64,000 nucleotides of DNA from Lumnitzera littorea (GCA_024138015.1 JAMXBB010000003.1:71908302-71972301), one strand, 5' to 3'; shown: positions 49,370 to 61,543, numbered from the stretch's first letter. Notes: generated from the letters alone by a model not told the origin. Numbers and translations: made by a program.

Positions 49370-49597
49370 TGTAATGACCCGGTCGGAACTCCTTCCACCG
49401 AGGTATTGTCCGCTTTGGCATGAAACGCCGCACGGTTTTGTCCCTTAGTGCAGCTGCTTCCCAGGAGGTCACCCATCTTGGGATTGCTCCAGCATGAGTA
49501 TGCTTAACTTCGGAGTTTCGACATACTCCGAGCCGCTACACCAAAAGGCGCCTCGATGATTAGAGTTCCTCTCTCTAAGCATGTAAGGGGTATTACA
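49370..49597 (-). mobile_element. Cassandra TRIM solo LTR
   Basis: A 228-bp unit has inverted ends TGTAATGACC ... GGTATTACA. It carries a region complementary to plant 5S rRNA, which is the hallmark of Cassandra terminal-repeat retrotransposons in miniature. TTGGG precedes and TTAGG follows. The paralogous copy A reads TGTGGGGCCC at the matching site, an empty allele, which supports a 5-bp duplication with one later change. Cassandra is non-autonomous; its LTR 5S region is transcribed by RNA polymerase III. Only one LTR is present. Confidence 0.9.
49456..49520 (-). other. 5S-rRNA-derived domain of the Cassandra LTR
   Basis: In reverse complement this reads AACTCCGAAGTTAAGC, then, after a diverged middle, GATGGGTGACCTCCTGGGAA, corresponding to the 5S rRNA internal promoter (box A / intermediate element region and box C). 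The box C part is intact. It is not a 5S gene: the first third of 5S is absent. Confidence 0.85.
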
Positions 49598-52500
49598 TTA
49601 GGCCCTTCACGATGTAGTTAACTTACGGATAAAACATTTTATCTTCTTAGCTATTGAAGCTGAGTAAGAGTAGATAACAAACAACACAATATAGACAATA
49701 TGATAGATAATATTGCATATCACTATTGAAATATATTAATCACAACTAAAACATTTCAATCATAACCTGTAGGTTCAACTTTACATATGTATTCGCCTAA
49801 CTGGGCATTTATTGTTAACAATGCAACATGCTATGCTCATGTACGTAGCATGCATCGGTATCGATATTTTATGCTCTCCAATTTTCATTTGGTTACTTGA
49901 TATAGTTGGGCATCTAGATACAATGTCTAGGAACCTAGGGCAATAAGGAGTTGCCTGGGAGTAGGACCCCGACCAAATCGGACTACACACTATAGTCTAC
50001 CATCATCATAAAGGGCAACAAGGAGTTGATTAGGAGTAAGACCCCCAACTTTGCTTTACAAAATTAGACTATACATTATAGTTCATCATATTAAAGTGGC
50101 AACACTACCAAATTAGACTATATACTGTAGTCTACCAAATTTGACTATCAAAATAGTTACAATGTTTGGGCAATGCAATCTATATACTTCTAAAAACTAA
50201 GTTCATAAAGCCATGTTTTTTCTATGATCATTTGTAAGCCTCAATATGAAATTTCTAACTTGTAGGTCCCTCTTTGTGTTGTGTCGTATCATGCCATGTT
50301 ACGCCGCGATATGCAATAGCAACTCAAGAATATTAATCGGCATAATCAATCTTTAAGTTTTATTTAACCTAGTTATTTGATTTTAGTTTTTAAACTCTCC
50401 ATAGTGGAATTTTAGTATCTTACTTGGGGTTCACTTAGGTGAACACCTAGAAGATTGAGTTAGCAATTGCTCAACTTCTCTGGTTAGCACAATCATTTAT
50501 AAACACAATTTATCACCCAACGTAGCAACATAACAATTCAACCAAGGTATAGTTACTGTCATTCATATTCACTACATCAGCATTCATCATAGTAGCATAT
50601 TAATTCACCTAAGATATACCCATATTCAATCAACACAACATTAAACAACATGCAGTGTTATGAGTAATAATAAATCTAGTCTAAGCATGGGTTAGATCTA
50701 CTTACCTAGACTCAATAATAGCGTAGAATTCTAAACTTTACCACGTGGTCTTTCCTTACTTGTCACACTTATGAAAATATAACATAATCTTCAAATCAAC
50801 TATGGGTCGTACCCGAACTGTTATAAGCTTTCATTTCCACGTTTTTAAACTTCATTTGATTGTTTCTTACTCATTTCTTATCTGATTTTAGTAATCTTTA
50901 TATTGTCATGATCGTTATTTTGAGTACTATTGATATATCTTAAGAATAAAAAACTAATCAATATTGTAAAAAACCCAAAAATACCCTTTTCTCATTACAA
51001 CGTGACCATACGCAATCCTAACTTCATAATTGACTCGAGTAAACTTTAGTACTGAACTAAAAACCCTAAAAATTATACTTTCTAAACTTATCCAATAACA
51101 CTTATTATACCTCAAAGTGTTCATTTGACATGGATTTAATAAACATTCTAATGGTATTAGTTACTATATTACATATTAAGCTAATATAGAGGTTTATACT
51201 AGGAAAATAAATAATAAATAGTATAAGAGCCTAATTAATTTCACAAAAAATCCTATAGACTCATAAAAATATGTAGTTTAGTTTTTGGTCATCAATTACA
51301 CTAAATTGGTTATTATCTATTTTTACGAAAATAACGGTTTTAGCTCAAAATTACGGAAAATTAAGGAAAAAAAATAAATTTCTGAGTGAGATATAAATTA
51401 AATATTCCAATTATCATCATAAACATCCAAAAGTCTAAACATGTAGGGCTCATTCATTAATTTAGTCAAAAACTAATTATTCCAACAATTCGGTAAAATT
51501 AACAATTTAATTCAAAATAATTATAAAAATAGTAAACATGCTTAATATCGAAAATTCTTGTCACCAAAATTAAATATATATATTAGGTGTATTATATACA
51601 AAAGTTGAGCTGGAAACAACATCATCTAATATTTATAAAAGTTTATTCAATTTTGACCCAAATAGGGAATTTTCTTATGGAACCCATTCTTCCACTAATT
51701 ATTTAATTGAAATAAAATTTCTACATTAACCTACACCTAAAATAATCTTAGAAAACCTAATTTCATAATTAATGGATAATATTTGATATTTTTAGCAAAT
51801 TAAAGAAGTTACGGGTGGAAAATTAGTTCACCTAAATTGGCTACTTCTAGCCACCATTGAACCACCGAACCATATCGAAAAGCCTCCTTTGGCCATCCTC
51901 TATTGGACCTCTAAGCTGCTCTAACTTAAGCTATTGTTTGGTACACGAACCGCCTTAACCTAATTCCTACCCTATTTCTTGTTCTATTTTTATTTTAATT
52001 TTTTGTAATTTTTTCTGATTTTCTAAAATTATGTTATTGTGTTTTAGGTTCTTAAAATATTGCAAATGATGTTTGGAGCCCTATTTATAGGTTTTAGGAT
52101 TTTTTTGTATGTAAAAAAGTAAAATTACATATGTCAATTTTACGTTTTCTTAGGCGCCATGTATCATTCTCTTCTTAACCAAGTGTTGACTCACCATTTT
52201 CAATTAATCCTAGCTTGACTCATCATTTGGTGATTCACTCATTCAATTTTTTTTATTAATTTTCCGTTATTTTACCTAATTTTAATAATTTATTATTATT
52301 ATATGTATATATTCAATACATATAATGTATATCACATGTAATACACGTATATTATGTATAATTCAACTTCATTTATTATTTTTGAAAATTAATTAACTTA
52401 TCTCTAATATCTCGCTATACCTAAAAGCTCAAGTTTTACGATTATCGACTTTATCGATAAATTGACGTTTTCTTAAATTAATATTTTTATATAGCTTATT

Positions 52501-52652
52501 TTGAAAAATTGAATTTATTTAAATTACTTCGTTTAACTTTTCTAACCTTATTGTGAAGTTTGAAATAAAATAGATAACATAGCCTAATTCTCTAAATTTA
52601 GGGGTTCAGATCATAGGATTATTGAATTAGCTCAAAATCCCTGAGTATTACA

Positions 52653-53640
52653 CCATGGTGCTGAAGTTTTTGATAAATTGCTTATAGAAAGAAGTTAGGC
52701 CATGAAACTTCGAACCTTAGTGACATTCTTTGGTGTCAGTCACACAAGAATAGCTTGGATCTTCTTTTCATCAACTTGGAGTCCTTCTCTTGACACCATA
52801 AACCTTAAGAAAATTATCTCTTTCTAGCAGAACATACACTTCTTTACGTTCTCATGCAACTTCTCAGTTCGTAAAATATCAAATACCTCATGAAGATATT
52901 GAACATAGTCATTGAGGTTGGCACTGTATACCAGTGTGTCATCAAAGTACATGATCACACATCTTCCAATTAGAGGGTACATTACATAGTTCATCAACCT
53001 CATGAATGTACTCAGCGAATTAATAAGTCCGAATAGCATAACCAACCATTTTTAGAGTCAATGCCTAGTTTTGGAGGTAGTCTTCCACTCATTGTCTAGC
53101 TTCATGCAAATTTGGTGGTAACCACTTTGCAGATTAATCTTTGAAAATATCTTGGCTCCATGAAGCTCATCTAACATGTCATCAAGCCTTGGTATTGGGT
53201 ATTTGTACTTAACAATAATTCGGTTGATTGCTCGGCTGTCGATGTACATGTGCCATGTTCCATCCTTCTTAGGGACAAGTAGAGCTAGTACAACACAAGG
53301 GCTCATACTCTCCCTTACATGTCCCCTCTCTATGAGGTCATTCACCTATCTTTTTAGCTTAGCAGCTTGTTTAGGGTTCATTTTATATGCAGGTTGGTTT
53401 GGTAGGGTGGTGCCTGGCTATACATCAATATAGTGCTTAATGCCTTGAACTGGGGGAAGTCTTTTAAGCAGTTCTTCAGGGGATAGATTGGAAAACTCAT
53501 TTAGCAAGCTTCGGATTTCATCAAGAATATCCTCTAAATCTTTCATTCCCAATAATCTTATGATTAATAGGAACATAGGTGCTTCAACCTTTTCAACAGG
53601 TTGGAACTCTCTTCGACTCATCACTAAGGCATTCCTCTTA
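52653..53640 (-). pseudogene. Reverse transcriptase of chromovirus-type element 2
   Basis: Three adjoining frames cover RT. 53624-53418 reads the entry region (LNEFSNLSPEELLKRLPP, GIKHYIDV). 53345-53058 reads RESMSPCVVLALLVPKKDGTWHMYIDSRAINRI, PIPRLDDMLDEL and FSKINLQSGYHQI. 53045-52824 reads MYPLIGRCVIMYFDDTLVYSANL, with both catalytic aspartates of YFDD and Thr in place of the usual Ile after them. Only a few stops separate them, so this is the best preserved polymerase in the window. Confidence 0.9.
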
Positions 53641-54100
53641 CTAGATCATGCGAGTTGATTATGGGTTTCATTTATTTGGGATGGGGTCATAGATCGCATC
53701 ACAATCTTCCTTCCATCCTTAACAAAATTATATGTGTTTTTATACTTGTCATGAATAACACGTCGATCGAACAACCAAGGTCGCCCAAGTAGTAGATGTG
53801 AAGCTCCCATGGGGATAACATCGCACATTACTTCATCCTTATACATACTTCCAATACTAAATGGTACGATTACTTATTTAGTTACGTGCAAAGCACCCTT
53901 ATCATGAAGCCGATGTAACTTGTAAGGTCGAGGATGCTTTGAGGTTAGCAGACCTAACCTTTGCACAAAGGATTATACGATGACATTAGTATAACTTCCC
54001 CCATCTACAATGATAGTGCACAATTGGCCTTTGATGGTACACTTAGTATGGAACAGATTCTCCATTTAGTCTTCCTTAAAGTTTAATAAGGAACTCAGTA
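53641..54100 (-). pseudogene. Protease of chromovirus-type element 2
   Basis: On the minus strand, TIIVDGGSYTNVIV at about 54010-53970 is the protease active-site region (D-G-G-S, with Cys changed to Tyr). HPRPYKLH follows, then an open frame of 66 codons (53846-53646) with DEVMCDVIPMGASHLLLGRPWLFDRR. One stop (TAG) interrupts the early part. Confidence 0.8.
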
Positions 54101-55720
54101 CTTATCTTAGGACTAAGGTCATCACTTCTCATTGGTCAGCATAGACATAGGCATCCTCTTCCTCTTCAGCTTCGGGTTTTCCAACATCTTCTTCTTTCTT
54201 AGGCTCGCTTTCATCAGTGTTGTCCACTACATCTCCTCGGAGCACCATGATACGTTAGTTCGAATACTCAACAACTATATGTCCGAAGCCCAAACATTTA
54301 AAGCATTTCACCTCGCTGGTCTTCCATATGGAGGTTTACCATTTCTCATATATCCTTGGGGTCGGCCTAACCTCAGCTCAACTTGTCTGACCAACTTAGC
54401 CCTACTAGCTTACTCGGTTGTCATCGGATCGGTTAAACCTATCCTCAGCCTTATATGGCCTCCTCAGCTCTACTTAAACATGTCAGCGTAGAGCTGGGCT
54501 TCAGGAGAATGTAGGCTTAGGTTGGCTCGGAGCACTTCTCCTTTACTTTCCGAGCCTCTATGTTGTCTTTATCGCATCTTCCAAGGTATAAAACCTTTGT
54601 ACCTCTACAATGTGGCAAATTTCATGTTGGAGTCTAAAGATGAACCTCAATACGGTGCGAGCTTCGAGCTCTTCTACGTCAGCTTGGATTATAAGCATTT
54701 GGAGCTCTCTAACATAGTCATCAACAAATTGGCTTCCTTAGCAAAGCTCTTGTAACTTGGCGAACGTATCTTGTAGGTAGGTAGGTCTTGCATACAAATC
54801 TACCTCTTAACAACCTTTTCGTCTTATCCTAAGTTCTAACACCTCGCCTTCCATCTCTTGTTCTAGCTGCATTTAGATTTTTCTACTACATAGTGACATA
54901 CCTAATAAACTTTAGTGTAGCAAGTTGGACTTTGACAACATCTTTATATCCATAACATTTAAACACCTTCTCAACCTTCTCTTCCTACTCTAAGTATTCA
55001 TTTGCATCTCCACTTCTATTGAAGGGTAGGATTTGAACCTTGACATTACCTAGCCTTCAAGGGACTTGGTGTCCTCGTCCTTACGCTTAGTAATAATTAG
55101 CTTCTTCTTCTTCCTCCCCAAACTCTTCAACATCCAGCTTCTCATCATTTTCCTCAATCTCCTCTAACTCCAATCTTCATCTAATAGCTTAGTTTGCTAC
55201 TCCTTTAGCGTGCTGCGGTTGAATTGGCCGATTGGTGTGATTACCTTGGCTATGGCGTCTCGTAAGGGCATTTTCTTATGGGTTATGGAGTTGTACACTA
55301 TAGGGTTATTGTTTGTTAACTTGCATTGCTGTAACTAAATTCTCAACAAGGTTGGTTAGTCTATTAATTTTGTTATCAACCGACCTTAGGGTGTTACTAC
55401 CAAACTGACCTTGGGGTGTTACTACCATTACGACCATGACCAAGTTGAGCACCACTACTTTGATTACCAATAATTCCTTGAACACTTGAATCTAAAAAAT
55501 TAATAACTCACTAACAACTTTAATACCTAATAATCACTTGAACTGAATAGTAGCAAACTCGCTCCATTTTCGTAATGAAAAACAGAGTAAAACAGAGTAA
55601 TAATGAAACTATACTTACACATAAACACATTGTAGTAGTTATGGAAAGAACACAGCAACCACTAATAGTAAGGTGAACCTAAACTTCACTCTAACTTTAC
55701 ATACTTCTTCATGAAACCAT
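54101..55720 (-). pseudogene. Gag and leader of chromovirus-type element 2
   Basis: Minus-strand remnants include a gag core near 54850-54560 (VDDYVRELQMLI, EARTVLRFI, IVEVQRFYTLEDAI) and a knuckle near 54310 (KCFKCLGFGHIVVEY, last Cys lost). An acidic linker follows (DESEPKKEEDVG, EEEEDAYV). Upstream, 55.2-55.1 kb is acidic (Glu-rich) gag N-terminus, and beyond that is leader. Two open frames on the + strand here are shadows. Confidence 0.7.
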
Positions 55721-55732
55721 GCTCTAATACCA
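55721..55732 (-). other. Primer-binding site of element 2
   Basis: In element orientation TGGTATTAGAGC, one base from TGGTATCAGAGC, the complement of the plant initiator tRNA-Met 3' end. It lies seven bases inside the 5' LTR. Confidence 0.85.
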
Positions 55733-55739
55733 GCGAAAC

Positions 55740-56581
55740 TGATGCGTCTCCAGGGTCGGACACACGGAGAAGCACCACAATAAAGCAAACCGAAAACAAA
55801 TAGGGAAAAATGTTAGCAAAGTTCGGGTAGCTATCAAATGGATATAACACACCACTTGATCCTACTTGGCCTATAATCTGCTAAATATGACACACCGATT
55901 TGAACTGAAGGGTCATTCGCCACTACTCTTTGCTAAAGGGAATAGATAAGAGTTGAATGATAATGAGAACACTAAGGTTGCTCAACGTGAATAATTTTAT
56001 ATTGATTAGTCGATGTTTTCACAGAAGAAAGTAGGGGTTTATATATCCATCCACTAGGGTTACTTTACATATATGAAAAGACTAAAGGGTATGTTATAAT
56101 TAGGTTACATAAAACATACTAAGAGGGGTAAAAGGGGTAAAGAATATTCAGTACAAAAAAGAAAGAATCATTTTAGAATATTGTGTTAGAAGACATGTGT
56201 CACTTAGTGGTTGGATAGGAGAAATATGATACAAGGTAGGTGGAAGTAGAATAATGTTTGCAATCAGGGGCTGACCTGATTTAGATTAGGTCGGGGGTTA
56301 GTCAGTCTTATAGAGAAGTCAGTTGTATTGGCATTAGATGTTTATGGTTAGTCTAACAGTTTAGCTTAAATAGTCTTGGATTGTCTTCTAGAATAAGGCA
56401 TTGTTGTTGGGTAAGAATAGATTTGACACATGTAAGGATCAAATAGTTAGGTTGGTAGGATATCAGCTCGGAATAAGAATCCCCATCTCAGCTTTGGTTT
56501 CAAGCTAGTATTATTTATGTGAGTCCTTGGAGTCCTCTAGCTTGATTGCGAGTGATTGGTCTAGGGGATATATTCCTATCA
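55740..56581 (-). repeat. 5' LTR of chromovirus-type element 2
   Basis: 842 bases with TG...CA ends (TGATGCGTC ... CCTATCA), homologous to 46414-47243. A TATA-like box (TTTATATAT at 56038-56046, + strand text) is conserved in both LTRs. TTGCC follows at once. Confidence 0.9.
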
Positions 56582-56599
56582 TTGCCTTTAACTTCTAAA

Positions 56600-58330
56600 T
56601 TATTTTAGTATATGACTAAGAATAAATGAATAGATCTTATTGAATTCAATCCTAAAATTGAGAGGACTACTTGTCTTCTACATAAGAGAAAGCGTGAGGC
56701 AATGGAATTGATGAATTGAGATTTGCTAATTCAATTCAAGGATGAAGAAGAGGAAAGTTCAAAAGAAGAAGAAATAGAAGTTATGGCTTTGAAAAATCAA
56801 GATGCCAACAAAACTATGATGGAGTATGCGAAGCCAAAAGCAACTAGAGTTGAGTCTAATATTACCAAACCTACCATTTAGGCAATCAATTTTCAAATTC
56901 ACTTAAGCGTTATTTAGATGGTGTAGTAGTTTATCTAATTTGATGTTTTAGTTGATGAAGATTCAAGCAACCACATCTTGAGTTTTTTGGAAATCTATGA
57001 CACTTCCTAAAGGTGAGGCTAAGTAATGGCTTAACTCACTTCCTAGAGGATCTACTACATGTGAGGATTTAGTTGAGAAATTTCTAGGGGAATACTTTCT
57101 GCCTGCCTGCCTGAACAACTAAATTCAAGAACGGCATATCATCATATGCCCAAATCGATGGAGAAATGTTGTATGAAACTTAGGAAAGGTTAAGGATTTT
57201 CTCAAGCATTGTCCACATCATGATTTACCTTTGTAGATGTTGTTGATAATCAGTTTTCGTCCACCCATCTTACTCATCCATTTAGCTATCGACAGGATAA
57301 GCAATCTATACTCTCGGCACCTCGTTAAATAATCGACATTCTCAGCACTACGTTGAGTAACACAGTTCTGTTGTTGATTTGAATTAAAGTTTATGGTGCA
57401 AACAGTTATCACAAACACAGTTATATTACATAATTGCCTACCCTCCCTACATTTAAGGGAAGGTATCTAATCAACAAGCTTCTACATGTCTCAATAGTTA
57501 TTTTGATAACTGCTTCTTCATACATGACAATCTCCTATAAATATAAGAAACAAACTCTGTAAGAGACATCTGATAACTCTTAACTTCTTTACTTTACCCT
57601 TCCCATTTTTATTTACTAACTTAGGCATTGAAGTGGCCATATTAGATTGGCCCTAGGACCAAGTATTTTTCTTATCTTTGCAGGATATTTCCAACCCCCA
57701 AAATTTACCAACAACAAATGTAGATTCAAACCTTTTGTAATGTTTTCAATTACCCTATTAAGTGAATGATTGATGCCACAATTGGAGGTACTCTGACTAC
57801 TAAGATATTAGATGAGGCCCAAAAGCTAATAGAAGGTATAGCCATAAGTAACTCCTAGTGGGATAATGTGAGAGCTAAGGTGAAAGTAGATGGAAAATTT
57901 GAAGCTTATTCAAACACTACTCTAATAGCTTAAGTTGAGAATATGAGTAATAAGATTGAAGGACTGATGAAATCAGTGAATATAGTGTAAGATGTGACAC
58001 CAATTGACATGGAAGAGGTTGATTTTTTTATTAATAGACTGCAAATAATCCTTTTATTGGCACTTACAATCCAGATTGGAGAAATCACCGACCCTAATTT
58101 CTCGTGGAGAGGTTAACAAGGTCTTAGCTCAGAATAGAAACCCTAACTTGAAGGAGTTGCTAAATAGGCATATCAACAACTTAGGTGCTTGATTTCAAGC
58201 CATTGAGGCTGCAATCAGAAATATTGATGCATTGATCAGAAATTTAGAGAATCAATTGGGATAGTTAGCTAGAATTGTTACAAAAATGCAATAAGGAGGC
58301 TTGCCAAGAAAAACTAAACTAAATCCTAGA
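56600..58330 (+). pseudogene. Athila gag remnant
   Basis: The + strand reads the Athila gag with stops: NPKIERTTCLLHKRKREAMELMN; TMMEYAKPKATRVESNITKPTI; SFLEIYDT; then, after a short deletion, WLNSLPRGSTTCEDLVEKFL; KVKDFLKHCPHHDLP; and, after an insertion at 57240-57715, MIDATIGGTLTTKILDEAQKLIEGIAIS. A repetitive helical tail (QLGQLARIV-like) ends near 58290. Gag would form the virus-like particle. About fifteen stops are seen, many at expected Gln, Trp or Arg codons. The element-2 insertion separates it from its PBS at 46281. Confidence 0.85.
57240..57715. mobile_element. Small solo-LTR-like insertion in Athila gag
   Basis: About 476 bases interrupt the gag frame exactly between HDLPL and MQIQTFC. 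It starts TGTTGATAATCAG, contains CTATAAATATAAG at about 57535, and ends TTTACCAACA, which is the look of a Copia-type LTR. AGATG precedes and AAATG follows, an imperfect duplication. No internal coding region is present. Ends are certain only to a few bases. Confidence 0.6.
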
Positions 58331-59619
58331 CTTGTGGGATCTAAGTAAAATTGAAGGAAGGATAAAATCGTTGAGCTAATGATGCTAAACAACAATATTT
58401 CTTAGGAGGCAACCTAAGTTATCATTGTTTAGGTCAAGCCAAAGGCCTTTTTATTATTAGTTTTGTTAGCTTGTTTCCCTACATTAACAATTTTCAATCT
58501 CATTGAAGTAGTCAAATATTGAACTTATAAGCAATCATTATCATTAAAAAGAAAATAGTATTTCCAATAATTTGTATCTCAATTGAATTTTGGTCTTTAG
58601 CAATTTGATTTATTATGTTTTTTATCATTCAAAGAGTATTTTTAGGTGAAGAAATAAAGCAATTAAAAACTTTTTGGATTCAACAACTAGAGGAAAACAT
58701 GATCCAAGTTCATAGCCATAAACATGGTTATATTCCTCTCGTAAATAAAAAGAGAAGAAAAGTAAGAAAATTGGATGTCGAGAAGATTACGATAAGGATC
58801 ACATTGCCCATGATCATGCATAAGGGTAAGTGTGTGCATTAGGATAGGAAATACGACCATGAACACACCTATGTTCTTGCTCGTATTTATTCTATGATTA
58901 AAAAATCATGGGTATCTTCTTCCTATTTTATTCTGAACTCTCACTCTCTCTAAAACACTATATTCTCTCACTTTCTCTTACTACCCCTACAATCTTGGTG
59001 TGATTTTCATCTAAAACTAACAAATATAAGGTATGTAGAATTAAATCTCTACTTAGTTTTGTTATTTTTGGAGAAATCATATTGGTTAGTTAAGGTTTGA
59101 TGCAAATGTATGAGATTTACATGAGCGATGATCTTTAGTTTTAAGAGTGATTCTTGAATGTGTACCTAATGTAGATTGTTGCTATTACATTATTTGTTGA
59201 AAATATCTCCTAAAAATGTGATTTTGGAGTTGGGATGAGGAAAAACATGTAGAATGCTTGTTAGAGAAGAAGATGAAGAGGGGTTATTCTTGAATTGTTC
59301 CTGCCTTATAACGAATCCATGTTATTTGGGTGATCAAAATTAAGGAAACACTCTTGGATTGTTAAATTGTGCTTAAAACCACTATTGTAGGAATATGGAT
59401 TTCCATAGCATGCTCTAAATTGGATTTTATGAGAATGTGAACTAAGATAAAAATTTCCTTATGTTCTTAATAAGTGAAAGTTAGTTCATGATTTTTGTAA
59501 TGTTGGAATTCTAGAATTGAATAGAATGTGACAAATGTAATTGTTTCATCAACAATTCTGTTAAAAAATAATCTTTGAATTCTATTTTTTTTTTAGAAAC
59601 ATTATTATATGAATTTGTT
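58331..59619 (+). other. Athila region between gag and second ORF, pol absent
   Basis: Straight after gag, the text GGAGGCAACCTAAGTT at 58406 is the kind of sequence Athila elements carry downstream of pol. No protease, RT, RNase H or integrase motif occurs between. The rest is AT-rich leader-like sequence with two unrelated short open frames (58615-58842) and no recognised protein. Confidence 0.5.
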
Positions 59620-60602
59620 GATTTTCTTATTTTAGGTCATTCCCTAAGTTAAACAAGTTTGTAGGAAAGATAGTGTTAGCAACAATACTGCACAACACCC
59701 TATGCTTAGGTTCACCGAAGCATGGCAAAGAAAGTGCTATAGCAAGCTTTGTAAGAAAGGATTTGAAGAGGATTTAATTTGATAGAATGTTAGTGGCCTT
59801 AGGCATATACTCAAAAGAAAATGTCTGTATAGTCAAAAACTGTAATTTACTTGTAAAATTGCCAATAAGGGTGAGTGATGCACAAGTTTAGGCCAAGTGG
59901 AACACAGGTGCCTAGCCATATAATTCAGGTAAGTCCAAAGCCTCAAACTTGAGAGATCCTATTTTAAGAATTATTCACTAGATACTAGCTAGGAGTGTGA
60001 CAGGAAGGAAAAATAGTATGGGGGTTGTTAACATAGTTGACATTATTTTTCAACATAGTTTGGCTATGTGACACTCAATTTATTTGGGAGTTTTCATGAC
60101 TTTCATTTTAAGAAGTTAAGCTATAGAAGGGAGAGTTAGGTATATCTTTGCAAGACCTTTCATTACTTGTTTAGTGAAGGGAATTCGTTAATTTGATTGT
60201 CTCCCTTCGATGGAGTTGGTCCATCACCCTTACCCCTTGAGGCTTGAGTCCATCCAAGTAAAGAAGCTCCTACTAGGACCTCTAGCACCTCAAGAAGAAG
60301 AAGACATCTAGGAAGAAGCAACTGATGCCCCATTATAAGCACCAAAGAGAGAATAGCCCTCTACATCATTCCAGTAGCCAAGATCATCAGTGTTGGAAAA
60401 GATTGAAAAGATGATGGAGAGGCTAATTAAAAAGCAAAAGACACTTGAATATGAGCTTAGGCATACTAGGTCAGTTGCTAAGGTAATTCTAATGCACCAT
60501 CGCATCCCTTTGACACCATTAGCACTTGCTATCCAGGACTTTGATGATGATGATGATTCTAAAGAAGTTGAAGAAGAGGATGCCTCTAATGAAGAGGATT
60601 GA
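59620..60602 (+). pseudogene. Athila second (env-like position) ORF remnant
   Basis: The + strand reads KHGKESAIASFVRKDL, then LARSVTGRKNSMGVVNIVDIIF near 59980-60050. These resemble the C-terminal half of the second ORF that Athila elements carry after pol, sometimes called env-like. The final open part (60390-60602) is a helical segment (LEKIEKMMERLIKKQKTLEYEL) followed by an acidic tail (DDDDDSKEVEEEDASNEED). The function of this ORF is unproven in the family. Stops and frameshifts make this copy inactive. Confidence 0.55.
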
Positions 60603-61244
60603 ATTTATTTATTTTTAGATTGTTAAAAACTCAAAAAAAAAAATTTTTGAATGACTATAATAATTTTAGACTAACTTTTGCTTTTAGCTTCTTGGTGCCC
60701 TGATAATAATAGTAACTTAGTTTTTCTTTTCGTCAACCTTTTCTCTTTTGTAGTTGTTTTCTTTTTATATTACAAGGAACCTTCAACCTTGAATAGCAGG
60801 ATTTGGATTTGGACACAAATCATCAGTGTTAATGTAGCAAAAGACCAGGGAAGTCTCAATTACCTTTTTCTTTGCTTTTCCCTTTTTAATTATGTTGTGC
60901 TTTCATGATGATGTATATTGGAGCCAATGTGCAATTTAAGTGTAAGGTGAAAGAATAGGAGGCACTAAATTGTATATGTTAATGAGTATGTTTTGAATGA
61001 ATACCATACACTTAGTTTTGTTTTTAGTTTTTTTGTAAGAATAACTTGCAACCCCAAGAACCAAAATAAATTATTATAAAATAAATTTCATCAATCTGTT
61101 GAATTCTTGTTCATATTAGAATTTTTATTTTAATAAATATTTTATTTTCATATAAAATAAATTATTTAAATTTCTTTAAGAATAAGAAGTTCGTTATTCA
61201 AGAAAGTTTAACCCTCCCATAATTTTTTTGTTTTCTTTAGTTCC
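60603..61244 (+). other. Athila 3' untranslated region
   Basis: AT-rich with no coding signal; a 76-codon frame at 60678 is Phe/Leu/Ser-rich low complexity. A 3' LTR of Athila is not found before plastid-derived sequence begins. Confidence 0.4.
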
Positions 61245-61336
61245 ATTTTGAGGATTTATATTGAATTTGAATGTCTCACAAACCGAAAGAATTCGCGGGA
61301 GGGATCATTTCATTTTTGGCTCTAGAATGAATAGGT

Positions 61337-61525
61337 TCAAGAGATGAGAGAATTAAGGATACCTACCAAAAAGACTAATCCAATCTATAATGATGTATCG
61401 GAAAATACAATATTTTTATTACTCTACCAACCATCAGGAGAAGCAAAGACAACGCGTATACTAATCAATAAGATTGATGAAATAGCAATTAATGCAAAAA
61501 TAGCTAATTGGAAAGCAATAGTAAT
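61337..61525 (-). pseudogene. psbZ: psbZ (photosystem II protein Z), plastid-derived
   Basis: The full 63-codon length is kept with no indel, reading TIAFQLAIFALIAISSILLIS and GLVFLVGILNSLIS, two membrane helices of the PSII core antenna subunit Z. The start codon ATG has become ATT. Codons 34 (Ser expected) and 47 (Trp expected) are TAG. The Pro in the usual VPVV segment reads Arg. Downstream sequence to 61250 matches the plastid spacer after psbZ. Inactive nuclear copy. Confidence 0.9.
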
Positions 61526-61543
61526 GTTTCGAATCCTCCAAGC

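Larger units (their letters stand above)
49055..52652. mobile_element. Long solo LTR, copy B
   Basis: It is inserted into the RT-RNase H frame of element 2, which resumes on both sides (NFST / ATPLTKL). CTATG precedes and CCATG follows, a one-mismatch target duplication. It starts TATCATATCCTGG and ends GAGTATTACA, matching copy A (1407-8411). It lacks the 3.74-kb insertion of copy A and carries instead the Cassandra LTR. Without that and its duplication, it is about 3.37 kb. No coding capacity is seen. Confidence 0.85.
46414..56581 (-). mobile_element. Chromovirus-type Ty3/gypsy element 2, 10.2 kb, with nested insertions
   Basis: Two LTRs (46414-47243 and 55740-56581) are flanked by the perfect duplication TTGCC (46409-46413, 56582-56586). 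On the minus strand the order is 5' LTR, PBS, gag, protease, RT, [insertion 49055-52652], RNase H, integrase, 3' LTR. Without the insertion the element is about 6.6 kb. It sits in the leader of an Athila element, between PBS and gag. Protein similarity to element 1 (16.6-40.5 kb) is high in RT and integrase, so both belong to related lineages. Confidence 0.9.

Noticed and set aside
49456..49520. Functional 5S rRNA gene
   Set aside because: Only the internal-promoter and 3' part of 5S is present, inside a Cassandra LTR with terminal inverted TGTAAT/ATTACA.
54132..54755. Two + strand frames of 119 and 77 codons
   Set aside because: Antisense shadows of the gag remnant of chromovirus-type element 2.
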